Numbered from the stretch's first letter, positions 35,988-46,670 are shown. The stretch: 64,000 nucleotides of DNA from Apteryx mantelli (GCF_036417845.1 NC_090014.1:712895-776894); one strand, 5' to 3'. A program made the numbers and translations. The notes: generated by a model not told the origin, from the sequence alone.

Positions 35988-35993
35988 TTTATT
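35988..35993 (-). terminator. Polyadenylation signal of the HARBI1-like gene
   Basis: TTTATT on + in 'aaatatgtttatttttccc' reads AATAAA on -, about 455 bp past the stop at 36449. Confidence 0.6.
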
Positions 35994-36448
35994 TTTCCCC
36001 TCCGGAAAAAAGGGAGTGCCCCGCTCTGCCCCGGAGCGATGTCACCAAGGCGGAACGGGCACCGTATCCGCTGCCGGCGCCACGAAGGGAACGTCGCCGG
36101 CTCCTCCCTGCCCCGCTGCCCCAGGTCCCCCCGAGCGTCGGAGGCGTCTTGCTGCCGCTCGCCCCGTCTCCGTCTCCGTCTCCATCTTGGGGGAGCAGGA
36201 CGCGGCTCCTGGCGGCAGCGAGGAGGGGGGGGATCCGCCCGGGGATCCCGCTCCGTCCGCCGTGCGCCTCCCGTCCCGCGAGGCCCCGGGGCTCCGCTCC
36301 CCGGCGGCCGAGGGGGTGAGCCGAGCGCAGCCCCCTTCCTGCCCCTCGGTCACTAACCTACGGCGGGGTGTGGGGGGAAGGAATCGGGTTTCCCGGGTCC
36401 GGGAGCCCCCCCGGCGTGCCGGGAGGGGCGCGGGGAGGCGCGGCGGCT

Positions 36449-37917
36449 CTAGGCGAGGCTGTCCTTGACCTGCTGCACGATGCGCGCCCTCACGGCCCGC
36501 GCCTCGCTGGAGATCTGCACGTAGGGAGTCTGTACGGGCAGCTCGGGCTCGGGCTCGGCACCGTCGGGCGGCTCGGCACCCTCGGGCAGCTCCAGGGGCA
36601 TGCGGCGGCTGAGGGCGATGTTGTGCAGGATGCAGCAGGCCAGGAAGATCTGGCAGACCTTCTGCGGCGTGTACTGCAGCGAGCCGCTGGCCTTGTCCAG
36701 GCAGCGGAAGCGCATCTTGAGCAGGGCGCAGGTCTGGCGCAGCGCCGCCAGCGCCTCGTGGTGCAGGGCGTTGTAGCGCTCCTCCGCCGGGCTGCACGGG
36801 AACAGGATGGGGGTCATCAGCCACGTCTTCAGCGGGTAACTCCGGTCTCCTGGCGAGAGGGGAGGGAGAAGGGAGGCGTGAGCGGCCACGTCCCCGCGCC
36901 GCCGCCGCCCTCCGTCCCTCCCGCCGCCTCTGGAAGCGCTAAAACCCTCCCGGGAGATTAACGCCGCTCCCAGCGCTCGTGCCGCAGGGAAGCGGCGTTT
37001 GCTCCGTGTTTATCCTCCCCTCGGGCGCCCGCGGCTCCGGGAATGCCGGCCCCGCGCATCCCGATCGCCCCGCGGGTCTCCCCGTCCCATCCCGTCCCGC
37101 TGTGGCTGGGCGGCCGGGCTCGAGCGGGATCGAGGCGCCGCTCTGAGTCGGCTCTGCCAAGAGGCCCGCGCGGACGGAGCTGCCAGCGCCCTGGCTCACC
37201 CAGCAGCCAGGCGCCGTCAAGCCGGGCGCCGTCGAGCAGCCGGGCCAGGGCCGAGTTCTCCAGCACGGCGGCGTTGGGGCAGGAGCCGGGGTACTTGGCC
37301 ACCACGTTGGTGATGGTGCCGCGGGCGTCGCACACCACCTGCATGTTCATGGAGTGGTAGTTGCGGGCGTTGCGGTAGGCCAGCTCGTTCTCGGAGGGCG
37401 CCCGCAGCGCCACGTGCATGCTGCCCAGCAGCCCCAGCACGCCGGGGAAGGGCCCCGCCGGCGGCCCCGGCGCCCGGCCCGGTGCGGGGAAGGCGATGTA
37501 GCGCGCCGCCCGCCGCTGCAGCGCCTCCAGGAACTGTGCCAGGCAGTTGGACATGGCGGACTGGCTGATGCCGGTGGTGTCGCGCGTGGCCGTCTGGAAG
37601 GAGCCCGAGGCCAGGAAGGTGAGGGCGGAGGTGACCTTGACGGCCACGGGCAGCGCGTGGCTGCGGCCCGTGAGGCTCTCCAGGTCGGAGCCCAGCTCGC
37701 TGCAGAGCCCGGCGATGGCGGCCTTGTCGAGGCGGTAGCGCCGCAGCACCTGCTCCTCGCTGAGGTCCAGGAAGGAGCTGCGGGCCCGGTACACCCGGTG
37801 CTCGGGGTAGAAGCGCCGGCGGCGGCCCCGCTTCCGCCGCGCCCCGGCCGCCGCTGCCGCCGCCGCCTCGCTGCTCCGCTCCCGCACCCGCCGCAGCAGC
37901 AGCACCGAGTCTGACAT
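36449..37917 (-). CDS. HARBI1-like protein (domesticated Harbinger transposase, DDE sites lost)
   Basis: Two exons on the - strand, 37917-37200 and 36849-36449, joined in frame (W-L-L-G|D-R-S-Y). They give 372 residues (human HARBI1 about 349). Landmarks shared with HARBI1: GSFQTATRDTTGISQSAMS, HVALRAP, NYHSMN, VVCDARGT, YPGSCPNAAVL, TWLMTPIL, RFRCLD, LQYTPQKVCQIFLACCILHN. Alignment by eye to HARBI1 puts Gly where the first catalytic Asp should be (LLGSMHV vs VVDCIHV), Asn at the second (SCPNAAVL vs SLQDCAVL) and Arg at the Glu (ALRQTCALL vs VIEKTFRTL). The fold seems kept but nuclease activity is unlikely. A basic N-terminus (RRKRGRRRR) suggests nuclear entry. The intact frame, intron and polyA signal argue for a functional host gene. 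Confidence 0.82.
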
Positions 37918-37974
37918 GGCCCCGCGCCTGCGGCCGGGAGGGAGGGAGGGCGTCAGGGCGCGGGGGGACGCGGC

Positions 37975-38170
37975 CGACGGGGGCTGGGGGGGGCAGGAGA
38001 GGGGCAGGCTGGGGGTCGAGGGCTGATCGGGGCAGGATAGGGGCAAGATGGGGGGCAGGAATGGGGCAGGGGGGCAGGCTGGGGGTCAGGGGCTGCACAG
38101 GGGCAGGATGGGGGTCGAGGGGGCAGGAGGGGGGCAAGATGGGGGGCAGGATGGGGGCTGGGAGAGGCAG
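37975..38170. repeat. G-rich repeat upstream of the HARBI1-like gene
   Basis: Units of about 20-25 bp with 'ggggcaggatgggggtcgag' variants, followed by CpG-rich unique sequence up to the RBM4 copy B promoter. Confidence 0.7.
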
Positions 38171-38629
38171 TGGGACAAAAGGGGGACACTGGGGAGGGCG
38201 TGGCTAAGGCGGGGGCGTGGCTAAGACGAGGGGGTGTGGCCAGGCCGCTCCAGGCGAGGCAGCTCCAGGCCCGGCAGGGGCGGAACCCTCAGGGTGGGGG
38301 GGGCGTGACCCAAATTGGGGGCGTGGCCGCCCCGGTGGCAGTGAAGGGCGGGTTCGTCCCGGGGTGGGGGCGGGGCTCCCCGATGGGGGCAACTCCAGGC
38401 CCGGAGGAGGCGGGGCTGCCGGTGAGGGCGGGGCTCCGGGAGGGGCGGGGCTCCCGGTGCCGGTGAGGGGCGGGTCTCGCCGCGGTCCTGGCGGGGCGGG
38501 GCGGGGCGGGGCTGTTCCCCCCCTCCCCGCTCCCCTCCCTCCGCCCCCGGCACCGACCCGGCTCCGCCGCTCGCGCCGCTCCGACCCCGCCGGGCTCCGC
38601 GGCGCCGCCAGGCCCCGCCCCCTCGCCCC

Positions 38630-38971
38630 CGCCCCGATTGGCCGCCGCCGCCCTCACGTGACCGGAACCTCCCCCTCCCTCCGGCCTCCGCGCTCCACAT
38701 CCGGGTCGCCGCGCGGCGCGATTGGCCGCCGGGCGCGCGCGCCTCGTCCCTGACGTCAGCCCGCGCGCGCGCGCGGGCGCGGGCCCGGCGTCGCCCCGCG
38801 GCGGCTTGGCCAATCGCGCCGCGGCGCCCGGGAAGCGGCAGCCAATCAGCGGGCGCGGCGCCGCGCGCGGGGCGGGGCGCCGCGGAGGGGAGGGGGAGCC
38901 GCGGGGTGGAGCCGCCGCCGCCGCCATTTTGTCGCCGTCACCCGTCCCGGCGCGAGCGGAGGAGACGTTGT
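38630..38971 (+). promoter_or_regulatory. CpG-island promoter and noncoding first exon of RBM4 copy B
   Basis: Contains a perfect CRE palindrome TGACGTCA (38751-38758) and four CCAAT/ATTGG boxes (near 38637, 38721, 38810 and 38842). There is an alternating CG run near 38761-38775 and a YY1-type CCGCCGCCATTTTG (about 38917-38931). The first exon probably ends at the donor 'gttgtggtgagc' near 38971. There is no TATA box. Factor assignments rest on motif match only. Confidence 0.6.
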
Positions 38972-39387
38972 GGTGAGCGGCCGCCTCCCCCCCCCGGCCC
39001 TGCGCGGGCGCGGCGGCCTCCCGGGGCCTCCCCTCTTCTCCCTTCGCCGCCGGGCCGCCCCCGGGCGCCGGGGCCTCGGTCTCCGCCTCGTGGCGGCGGC
39101 CCTCAGGCCTCTGGGCCCTCCCCCGCCGCGGCCCGGCCCGCGCGACGGCCCCGAGCGGCGGCTTCCCCCGCCGGGCGGCCCGGCCCAGCCCCCTGTTAGT
39201 CGCAATAGAGGCCCCGCGGGGCGGATGGGGCCCTTCCTCGGCCCCCGGGGCTGCTTGAGGTGTCCGGGGCCTGGCGTGGGGCCCGGCGGTGCCGGGGAAG
39301 GGGCTCTGCCCGGGGACGGGAGCCACCGCGGCGCGTCCTGGTGTCCCCGTGACCGATTCTCTCTTCCCCGGCGCAGGCTTGGCCGAG

Positions 39388-42300
39388 ATGGTGAAGCTGT
39401 TCATCGGGAACCTGCCGCGGGAGGCGACGGAGCAGGAGATCCGCTCGCTCTTCGAGCAGTACGGCAAGGTGCTGGAGTGCGACATCATCAAGAACTACGG
39501 CTTCGTGCACATCGAGGACAAGACGGCGGCCGAAGACGCCATCCGCAACCTGCACCACCACAAGCTGCACGGCGTCTGCATCAACGTGGAGGCCAGCAAG
39601 AACAAGAGCAAGGCCTCCACCAAGCTGCACGTGGGCAACATCAGCCCCACCTGCACCAACCTGGAGCTGCGAGCCAAGTTCGAGGAGTACGGCCCCGTCA
39701 TCGAGTGCGACATCGTCAAGGACTATGCCTTTGTGCACATGGAGCGGGCGGAGGACGCGGTGGAGGCCATCCGTGGCCTGGACAACACCGAGTTCCAAGG
39801 TGAAACATGAACCGGGGCCGCTGCGGCCTTCGCTAGGAGTAGGTAGCGCCAGGCTGTGCCCCGAGGAAGCAGGTCAGGTAGGAGAGCAGGGTGCCGAGGC
39901 CGTCTCTGAGCGTGGGGAGGGGCTGCTCGAGGTGGGAGCTCTGGCTCCAGCGTAGCTCTCGCCTGCTGCCTGTGCTAGCTGCACCCTGCAGTAGGGAGCT
40001 CCCTGAGCACGCCTGTGGCGTGGCCCAATCCGCTGCGCGTTGCCTCCTCCAGGGCCTTGTGCCGTCACCTGCCCCTCGGGCAGCTGCATTCGGATCCCTC
40101 TGGGATCTGCTCAGCCCCTACCCAGGCAGCGAGGGGCTGCCCCTCCCCAGAAGGCAGGGAGACGAGGAAACCCGGGCCCTGGGGCTACCCACAGCGTTGC
40201 CGAGCTCCGCAGCTCCCGGCAGTCGTGTGCCCGCCGAGCTAGCGCAGACCGTCCCGGAGACATCCCAGGGGGAGACAGCAGGCAGGCGCAGAGGGGTGCG
40301 GGCGATGGGTCGCCGGAGCAGTGCCCTCGGCCTGGTCCTGGCCACTGCTCCGGTCCGTGGGGCTGGTCCAGCTAAGGGCAGCTTGGCAGGGGGGGGGGTT
40401 GCGGGGCCCCTCGGGGTTCTGGAGCCAGAAGCTGGAGGTGTTTGTGGCCTTTTCTCCTTCCCCAGTCGCACGCGTGGCGAGGTTCAGTTCCTGGCCTCGT
40501 CCTGCTGGAGGGAGAGAGGGTAATAGCAGAAAAAAGTCACTTTTCCTGAGTTTCCTGCACCAAACAAGCAGCCACGTGGATTCAGAGACAACCTCTACCT
40601 GTCCTTAGGTGCCCCACCTCTCTTCCGGCTGGGATCAAACACTGGCCACGTAAAAAATTGGCTTGCACTTCCCATGCCGTCTGTAACAGCCTGGTCCCGT
40701 GAGGCTTCTCTGCGCGCAGAGATGCCCGAGCCGCGCGGATGGTGGTCCGCTGCCCGTGGCCAAAGCCGGCTTCAGTGGCCGGAGAGGGGTGCAGGCGCGG
40801 GAGGGAGGCAGGATGGGAGCCGCGGTGGGGAGGGGTGTCGCTCCGAAACAGCGCTCCAGCTCCGGGGGAAGGAGTTACGCCCCCAGCTCCTAGGTAAGAG
40901 CAAGGCTGTCAGCGCCAAGAGCCGGGACCTGAAATCCGCTGGTCAAACGCAAGCGCTTTCCCTGGAAACGTGCAGGGGAAATAGTTCCCTTGGGCTTTGT
41001 GGCACAGCCAGGACCCCGGGGTCTGGACGGAGCTGCGGGGGCTTCCTCCTCCTCCTGGCCTCGAGCCAGGTCCGCGCGCTCCCCTGCTGCGAACGGGTTT
41101 CAGAGGAAAATCCGGGCGGATGCACTTTGGGCCGCCAGCCCGGGGGTGTCTCGGGGAGCGCAAGGAGCAGGGCGCTTCCCCGCGCGCGGCAGGGCAGGGC
41201 TTCCCCAGGTCTGGGGTCTCCGGGAAGCGCAGCGTGGCCTTCCCTCCGCGGCCGAGCGCGGATGCCAAGCCGTGACAGCTCCGGCCTTAGCGGTCCCGTT
41301 AGGAAGAGCCTCGAAAGCAGCGGCGTAAGCGCCCTGTAGCCGGGGAAGCCGTGCGGAGCCGGCACGCGCTTGTCTGCTTCTGCCCCTCCAAGCTGGACTC
41401 GCGTGAGCGAAGCAGAACCCCAAGAGAAGCTGTGTCCGTGTAGCTCCTTGTCCTGCTTCCCTCCCGGAGCAGAGCTGCCGTAAACGGCTGCCTGCCAGGG
41501 CTCCCCTGGCCCCTCCTCAGCTCCTGCAGCCCCGGCTCTGCTCCGGGACCTTCCTCACAGCCTGCTCTCCCTCTTCTTCCCCCCCATTGCTGTCCGCATC
41601 CCTGCGGAGCCCGGCTGCCCTTCCCCGCGTCCGCGTGGCCCTGACCCGGCACCGCTATCCGGGGCCGTGGTGAGAGGCGGCTGCGCTCCCTGGGGAGCCG
41701 GGAGGCTCCCGCGCGGCAGCGCAGCTGGCGGCTCTTCCCTCTAAACCCTTCCGCTTCCCCGGCTCGTGGCCAGGCTCTCCCCATCGAGGTCTGGCGTGGG
41801 AAGCCCCGGGAAGTTGCCATCGGTGTCTGAGCGAGGCAGATGAGCCCGACTGGTCCCATGACCCCTGCGGGAAGCGGAACGGGCTGGTTTTATTCACTCC
41901 CTTCCCAAGAACCTTTTTCAGACGCTGTTTCCCAGGCCGGCACGTATCCAGGGGCAGAGCTCGGCTTCACGCCGGCTCCGGGTCCAGCTCCGCGTCCCCT
42001 TGCAGGTTGCGAGCGGCGCAGGGCGTCTGATTGCGCTGCCTGGCTGCAAACGCGGGCGGTATCCAGAGCCTCCGTCCCTCGTGGGCTGTCCGGGGCCGCC
42101 CGGCTCCGCCGGAGTGCGGGAGCCGCTGGCGCAGGTTTGGGCCCGGAGGCTGAGCGGGCGCGCGGCGGCGAGCCGGGGGCCGCTCGGGCCCTGGCAGCGC
42201 CGCGCGGAGGAGCGGCACAGGGCGGCCGCCAGTCGGGCCGCCCTGGCCCCCGCAGGGGCGGCAGCTTCGGCTCTCGCTCGTCTGTGCTTCTCTTGCCTTC

Positions 42301-43045
42301 CCTTTGTGGCCTCGGTTAATTATAGCAACCCTTCTTGCGTCTGTTTCTTAAAGGCAAGCGGATGCGCGTGCAGTTGTCCACGAGTCGGCTCAGGACCGCG
42401 CCCGGGATGGGAGACAAGAGCGGCTGCTACCGGTGCGGGAAGGAAGGGCACTGGTCTAAAGAGTGTCCGGTAGATCGCCCGGGGCAAGTGGCTGACTTTA
42501 CCGAGGCCTATAATGAGCAGTACGGAGCGGTGCGCACTCCCTACCCCGCGGGCTATGGGGAGACCATGTATTACGATGACGGGTATGGCGGAATGGTCGA
42601 CTACTACAAGCGCTACCGCGTGAGGTCCTATGCGACGGCCTCTGCATACGACGCCTATGCAGAGCAGACCATGGCCCAGTACTCGCAGTACGCGCAGTAC
42701 TCCCAAGTGCAGTCCACGGCCATGGCCGCCACCACAGCCATGGCCAGTCGCATCCCCACCACCCTAGACCCGTACGATAGAGCTCTGCTGCCGACCCCGG
42801 GAGCGGCAGCCGCCGTGGCCGCCGCCGCCACCGCGGCCGCGGCGGCCGCCTCCTCCACCTATTACACCCGGGATAGAAGCCCCCTGCGCCGCACGGCAGC
42901 CGCGGCCACCACCGTCGGAGAGGCGTACACTTACGATCGTAGTCAGCTGTCGCCGGTCTCGTCGGTCGCTCGGGCCTCCCTCTACGACATGCAGCGGTTC
43001 GAGCGGGACCCGTACGCGGACAGGGCGCGGTACTCTGCGTTTTGA
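39388..43045 (+). CDS. RBM4: RNA-binding motif protein 4 family, copy B (next to ZNRD2)
   Basis: Coding exons 39388-39799 and 42354-43045, giving 367 residues with the same two RRMs, CCHC knuckle, poly-Ala tract and DRARYSAF end as the gene at 12536. The first coding exon encodes exactly the same residues as copy A. The second differs only near the end ([10 protein letters not shown] here, [10 protein letters not shown] there). At DNA level I count three differences in the 412-nt exon and about six in a 757-bp block around the other exon, with no indels. Most of intron 2 and the promoter are unrelated to copy A. The stop is again followed by gag|gtgag, so the 3' UTR is in another exon. Human has no RBM4 gene at this position (between a HARBI1-like gene and ZNRD2), so the symbol is a family label, not proven orthology. 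Confidence 0.92.
39800..42353 (+). other. Intron 2 of RBM4 copy B
   Basis: Apart from the first 80 bp and last 50 bp it does not resemble the matching intron of copy A. GC-rich and non-repetitive. As in copy A, read-through meets a stop after Gly-Glu-Thr (39809). No internal exon was recognised. Confidence 0.6.
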
Positions 43046-43061
43046 GTCGGAGGTGAGAGCG

Positions 43062-44320
43062 TTGTGGGTTGCAGGACGCGCGCACGCGCTGCGGGCGGTC
43101 GGGGCCGCCCTGGCGCCAGGTCGGGCGGCGTGTGGGGCCGCTGCTCGCAAAAAAAAAAACTAAACAAACTCCCGTTGCGAGCGGCGGCGGGACCCCGGCG
43201 GCTCAGCAACGCCCGGCCCCTTCCCCGCGGTGCTCCTGGTCGCGCGGGGCCGAGCCGCTGCCGCCGGGCGCTGGGGATGGGGTTTCTTGAGCCCGGCGGT
43301 CGCTCCCTGCCCTCCCGCCCCAGCTCCGCAGCTCAGCTAGAATCCGAGGTGGCGTGGCAGTGACCGGAGCAGCCTCCGTGCCCACGCAGCCGCCGTGCCT
43401 CCCCGCGGGGCTGCCCTGGCTTCGCTCTGGCACGCCGCCCTCTCCCGAGGCCGTGGCGACACCGTAGCCCGATTTCCCCACCCCGAAATGGGCTGCGCGC
43501 CCCTCTGCCCGCCCGGCATGCGGGCTCGGAAAGCCGGCCGGCTCCGGGCCGCCCACCCCCAACCGCCCCGGCTCTGCCGCTGTAACGCAGCAGCCCTCGC
43601 CGGAGTCTCCCACCCGCTCCTGGTCTCTTCCTCCGTGCTGGAACAGCCCCGCTGCCTCCCCCTGGCCCAACGCTCGGCCCCGAAGCCCGGTTGTAATAGG
43701 CCTTAATCTCCCAGGATGTGACCCCAAAGAGGAAGAAGCTTGGCAGGAAAATCCCTCCCTGAGGAAGCAGCTCTGGGCTTTCCCCGTACGCTAGGAATGG
43801 CAGAGACTTTTGCCGCGGCCTTGGAGAGCGGCACCCGACGGCCCTCGGAGGCTTGGCGGAGCTCTCGTTCTGGTCCGTAGCCGCAGCGGACGGTGCAGCG
43901 TCAGGTTAGACGTGCCCCGGGCCGCCGCCGCCGCCGCGGGTCTCGCCTCGCACAGACAAAGCTCCTTCCCCGGCGCGCTCGGCCGCGCGGCGCGGCCTCT
44001 TCCGGCCTGGCCTTGGGGGCGGTTTTGGGGAGCGGGGGGAGAGGCGGGAGCGATGCCGACGGCCCCCCCCTCCCCGGCGGGGCTCTCTGGGCAGCCCGGG
44101 AGGAGGAAGGAGCCCGCGGAAAAGCACCCCCCCCCCCCGGCGTGCCGACACGGCTCGGCATCGAGTTGCCCCGCAGGAGCGAGGGAGGAGAGCGGCCCAC
44201 CGGGAAGCCCGGCCGCAGCCCGAGCCTGGCCCTGGCTCTGGCCCCGGCGGCTGCGGGGGGGCCGCGGCCGTGGCGCCCCCCCCGTGCAAGCCCCTGAACC
44301 TCTGCTGTGCTTTCTTCCAG
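43062..44320 (+). other. Intron before the 3' UTR exon of RBM4 copy B
   Basis: GC-rich sequence starting at the donor after the stop codon. Open frames on both strands lack domains. I see no gene. Confidence 0.5.
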
Positions 44321-44705
44321 GTCGCGTGCGCCGGGGCGGAAGCGTTCGGCCGGACCCCCCGCACCCGCTCCCCCACCGCCCGCCCGCCGCGGGCTCCGGG
44401 GCGCCGCTGCCCTGCGCTTTTTTTTACGGAGGTTCCCGCGTCTCGGTCCCGCTGCGGCCCCCCCCCCTGCTCCCTTCCCCCCCACCCGTCCCCGCCCCCA
44501 GTCCCTAATTTAACTCCCGGCGCCCCGCCGGCCCCGCCGCGGGCTCGCTGTCTTCCAGGTAACTCGCCCCCGCGGGGCTGGGCGCTGCCGCCCCCCCCAT
44601 TGCCCCCCCCCAGTAGATGCTGTGTCCATTATGGCCCCCCCCAACCTCCCCCCCTTCCTCCCCCCAGCTTTTCCAGCAAAATAAACATTTCCCACAGATG
44701 TGCCT
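44321..44705 (+). other. Probable 3' UTR exon of RBM4 copy B
   Basis: The acceptor 'tgctttcttccag' ends at 44320. The exon is C-rich with long C-runs and ends after AATAAA (44680-44685). Unlike the coding exons, it does not match copy A's 3' UTR exon. Confidence 0.55.
44680..44685 (+). terminator. Polyadenylation signal of RBM4 copy B
   Basis: AATAAA in 'ccagcaaaataaacatttcc', followed by a TG/T-rich element. Confidence 0.7.
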
Positions 44706-44985
44706 GGTCCTGTCTTGCTTGGGGGGGAGGAAGGGGGGGGGTCGGGGTCTGGGGGGGGCGCAGTAGGGAGAGGGGGTCCCTGGATCAGTGGGTCCCCCGG
44801 GGGGGGCAGTAAGGGGAGGGAGTCCCCGAAGGTCTATAACCCCCCCCCAGATGTGGGGTGTCTTGGCGGGCGCCTCCTCCATGCCTGGATCCTGGGGGGG
44901 GGGGAGGGGGCTGGGGGCGGGGCCGGGCGCCCGCGTCCCCCGGAGCCGGGGGGAACCATTTCCCGGCCGGACCTACCCGCCGGGG
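44705..44985. repeat. G-run-rich spacer between RBM4 copy B and ZNRD2
   Basis: Composed of G6-G10 runs separated by short unique segments. No gene is visible. Confidence 0.5.
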
Positions 44986-45039
44986 CCGCTTTTCCGGCCG
45001 GACCCGTCCGGCGACGTCACTTCCGGCGGTGTGCGGACC
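44985..45039 (+). promoter_or_regulatory. ZNRD2 core promoter with CRE-like and ETS motifs
   Basis: 'ggcgacgtcacttccggcgg' at about 45011-45030 combines GACGTCAC (CRE-like) with CTTCCGG (ETS). It lies just before the ATG at 45040. No TATA box. Confidence 0.6.
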
Positions 45040-46670
45040 ATGGCGTTGAACGCGGGTGCGGGCGGCGGCGGGGTCCCGTTCCCCCCCCCCCGGAGCCCCC
45101 CGGGTCCCTGTGTTTCCCCCCCCCGCGGGTTCCCTGGAGCCCCCCCCCGGGCCCGAGGCGCCCCGTCCCGGGACAGGGGCCCCTCAGAGCCTTTGTGCCG
45201 CCCCCCCCCCCCCGGGACCGTGTCCCCACGTCCGCTGTCACCGTGACCGTCCCCCCATAAAAGCGTCCCCGTGTCCCCCGTGACCGTGTTCCCCTCCCGC
45301 GACCGTGTCCCCGCGTCCCCACGTTCCCCCCGTGACCGCGTCCCCCCGCGCTCGTGTCCCCGCAGGGGCTTCGGAGCCGGTCTGGGAGCCGCCGCCGGAG
45401 GCGGAGCGGAAGGTGCTGGCGGCGCGGCGGGAGCGGCAGGAGCGAATCAGCCACGCCATGGGGGAATATCTGCTGCGGGGGTACCGCATGCTGGGGGAGT
45501 GCTGCCCGGACTGCGGGGTACGGGGGGGGGCACCGGGGGGGGCACCGGGGGGGCGGGGGGGGCACCGGGAGGGGCACCGGGGGGGCCGCACACACCTCCC
45601 CCCGCCTCCCATCCCGACCTGCTGCAGGGGTACTGCATGCTGGGGGAGTGCTGCCCGGACTGCGGGGTACGGGGGGGCACCGAGGGGGGGCTGCACACGC
45701 TCACCCCCCCGTGCCCCCCTCTCCAGACCATCCTGCTGCAGGACAAGCAGCGGCAGCTCTACTGCGTGGCCTGCCAGGAGCTGGACTCCGACGCGGACAA
45801 GGACGATCCCGGTACGGGCAGGGACGGGGATTGGGGCTGGGATTGGGAATTGGGCACTGGGGATGGGGATGGGAGGCTGGGGACAGGGATTGGGGACTGG
45901 GGACAGGGGGCAGGGACTGCGCATGGGAATTAGGGACTGGGATCCAGGGATGGGGACCGGAATTGGGGACAGGGAATGGGGACGGAGATCTAGGATTGGG
46001 ACCGGGGGCTGGAGAGTGGATTTGGGAACGGGGACAGGAATCAGGGAGGGGGACGGAGGTCTAGGGATGGGGATGGGGACAGGAATCGGGGACTGAAGAT
46101 GGCGACGGGGGTCCGGGACTGGGTTAGGGGGGCAGGAATTGGGGCCTGGGGCCGCGCTTGGGGACAGGAATTGGGGACTGGGGATGGGGACGGGGGTCTA
46201 GGAGCGGGGTTGCAGCCTGGGAAGAAGGTTGGGGTGTTGGTCTGGGGACGGGAATTGGGGACCGGGGACGGGGCTCTAGGATTGGGATCCGGGGGATCCG
46301 GGGGATCCAGCCCCACTGACCCTGGCGCCCCGCAGCGCTCAACGCCCAGGCCGCCCTCTCGCAGGCCCGCGAGCACCAGCGGGCCGGGGCGTCCGGGGGG
46401 CCGCGGCCGGCGGCGCGGCGGCCCGAGCACTGCGAGGGGGCGGCGCCCCCCGAGCCGGCGGCCGCGGCGGCCCCCCCCGCCGAGCCGGGGCCCCCGGAGG
46501 AGGCGGCCGAGGTGCTGGCGGCCGCCCGCGCCGCCGTGCTGCGCAAGCTGGCCTGGGCCGCCCGCGAGCTGCCACGCAGCGCCTCCGCCGAGGCCGGCGT
46601 GCAGCTCTGCGCCCTGGTGCGCGCCTGCGCCGAGGCGCTGCGGGGGCTGCAGGGGCTCGCGCCGCCCTGA
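45040..46670 (+). CDS. ZNRD2: Zinc ribbon domain-containing protein 2 (ZNRD2/SSSCA1)
   Basis: Small zinc-ribbon protein, known as an autoantigen and linked to mitosis. Exons 45040-45055, 45366-45517, 45727-45811 and 46336-46670 join in frame to 195 residues (human 199). It starts MALNAGASEPVWEPP. The core is MGEYLLRGYRMLGECCPDCG followed by TILLQDKQRQLYCVACQELD, supplying CxxC pairs for zinc. The last exon starts ALNAQAALSQAREHQ and ends with a helix containing LCALVRACAEALRGLQGL. It carries an Ala/Pro-rich segment in the middle, as in the human protein. Intron 2 contains a copy of the end of exon 2 that could act as an extra exon (see 45628). A CATAAA variant polyA signal lies near 46700. 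Confidence 0.93.
45628..45666 (+). repeat. Candidate 39-nt duplicated microexon in ZNRD2 intron 2
   Basis: A near-exact copy of the last 39 nt of exon 2 plus its donor. It encodes GYCMLGECCPDCG and is preceded by 'gacctgctgcag', a usable acceptor. Both neighbouring exons join in phase 0 and 39 is divisible by 3, so inclusion would duplicate the first CxxC knuckle without shifting the frame. Whether it is spliced in is unknown. Confidence 0.6.
45812..46310 (+). repeat. G-rich repeat in ZNRD2 intron 3
   Basis: Irregular units of 12-25 bp with 'ggggacaggaattggggac' variants. Confidence 0.75.

Noticed and set aside
12536-43045. RBM4 near-identity as a simple assembly duplication
   Set aside because: Not adopted as the main explanation: introns, promoters and 3' UTR exons differ completely, so these are two real loci. 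A local misassembly of the exons alone remains possible and is listed as a test.
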